Assembly: GCF_017591435.1 (NCBI RefSeq)
Contig: NC_059269.1
Coordinates: 2,395,973 to 2,459,972 of the forward strand
DNA length: 64,000 nt
Direction of reading: 5' to 3'
Source of the DNA: Portunus trituberculatus
Lineage: Eukaryota > Arthropoda > Malacostraca > Decapoda > Portunidae
Positions 62,970 to 64,000 of the stretch are shown one piece after another. The position numbers were made by a program, and so were the translations under genes. The first letter of the stretch is position 1, and every line of letters begins with the position of its first letter. The notes below the pieces were generated by a model. It did not search any database and was not told the origin of the DNA. It saw only the letters and a list, made by a program, of their open reading frames with translations.

Positions 62970-64000
<1,031 letters not shown>

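Overview
This is a repeat-dominated eukaryotic nuclear window, most likely from a decapod crustacean (a crab or relative). The grounds are long CT/CA/GA/AT microsatellites throughout, tRNA-derived SINEs and jockey/CR1-type LINEs of a kind I associate with decapod genomes, and split genes with GT-AG introns. There is no bacterial or organellar gene content. Two assembly gaps of exactly 500 N (16632-17131, 23501-24000) interrupt the sequence, and both lie beside low-complexity DNA. The species call is inference.

Layout. 1-9.7 kb: LINE fragments, a tRNA-Val-like SINE inside CA repeats, a jockey-like LINE (2747-5952) carrying a 667-bp solo LTR with a 4-bp target duplication, and a hAT-type MITE (7173-7473) with an 8-bp target duplication, nested in a larger region with inverted ends. 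9.77-15.18 kb, minus strand: the only convincing host gene, a three-exon leucine-rich-repeat protein of 546 residues. Its second intron holds an antisense LINE whose (TTAC)n/(AC)n tail runs up to the exon-2 splice donor. 15.2-24 kb: microsatellites, a polypurine block, degenerate tandem arrays, a SINE and a C/A-rich minisatellite flanked by a duplicated segment.

24.0-59.75 kb is one very large satellite locus. The monomer is 96 bp (32 codons), interspersed with a diverged spacer unit. The part at 24.0-29.3 kb is in forward orientation, is nearly identical copy to copy (about 608-bp higher-order unit) and looks young. The rest, 30.0-59.75 kb, is in reverse orientation and strongly diverged. 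The switch of orientation coincides with a 0.7-kb non-satellite segment encoding a Myb/SANT-like DNA-binding domain fragment. Two retroelements sit in the reverse array: a Ty3/Gypsy-type element whose pol order is protease-integrase-RT-RNase H (Gmr1-like, integrase before RT), and a near full-length CR1-type LINE with a zinc-finger plus SGNH-esterase ORF1.

59.75-64 kb: a non-satellite stretch with promoter-like motifs (octamer, CRE, CCAAT), two class II tRNA-derived SINEs, a 546-bp pure (AT)n tract, a 198-bp tandem duplication and a decayed jockey-like LINE piece into which one SINE inserted with an AAAGCTGA target duplication. No gene system works together here in the operon sense. The window records nested transposition and satellite turnover around one small gene.
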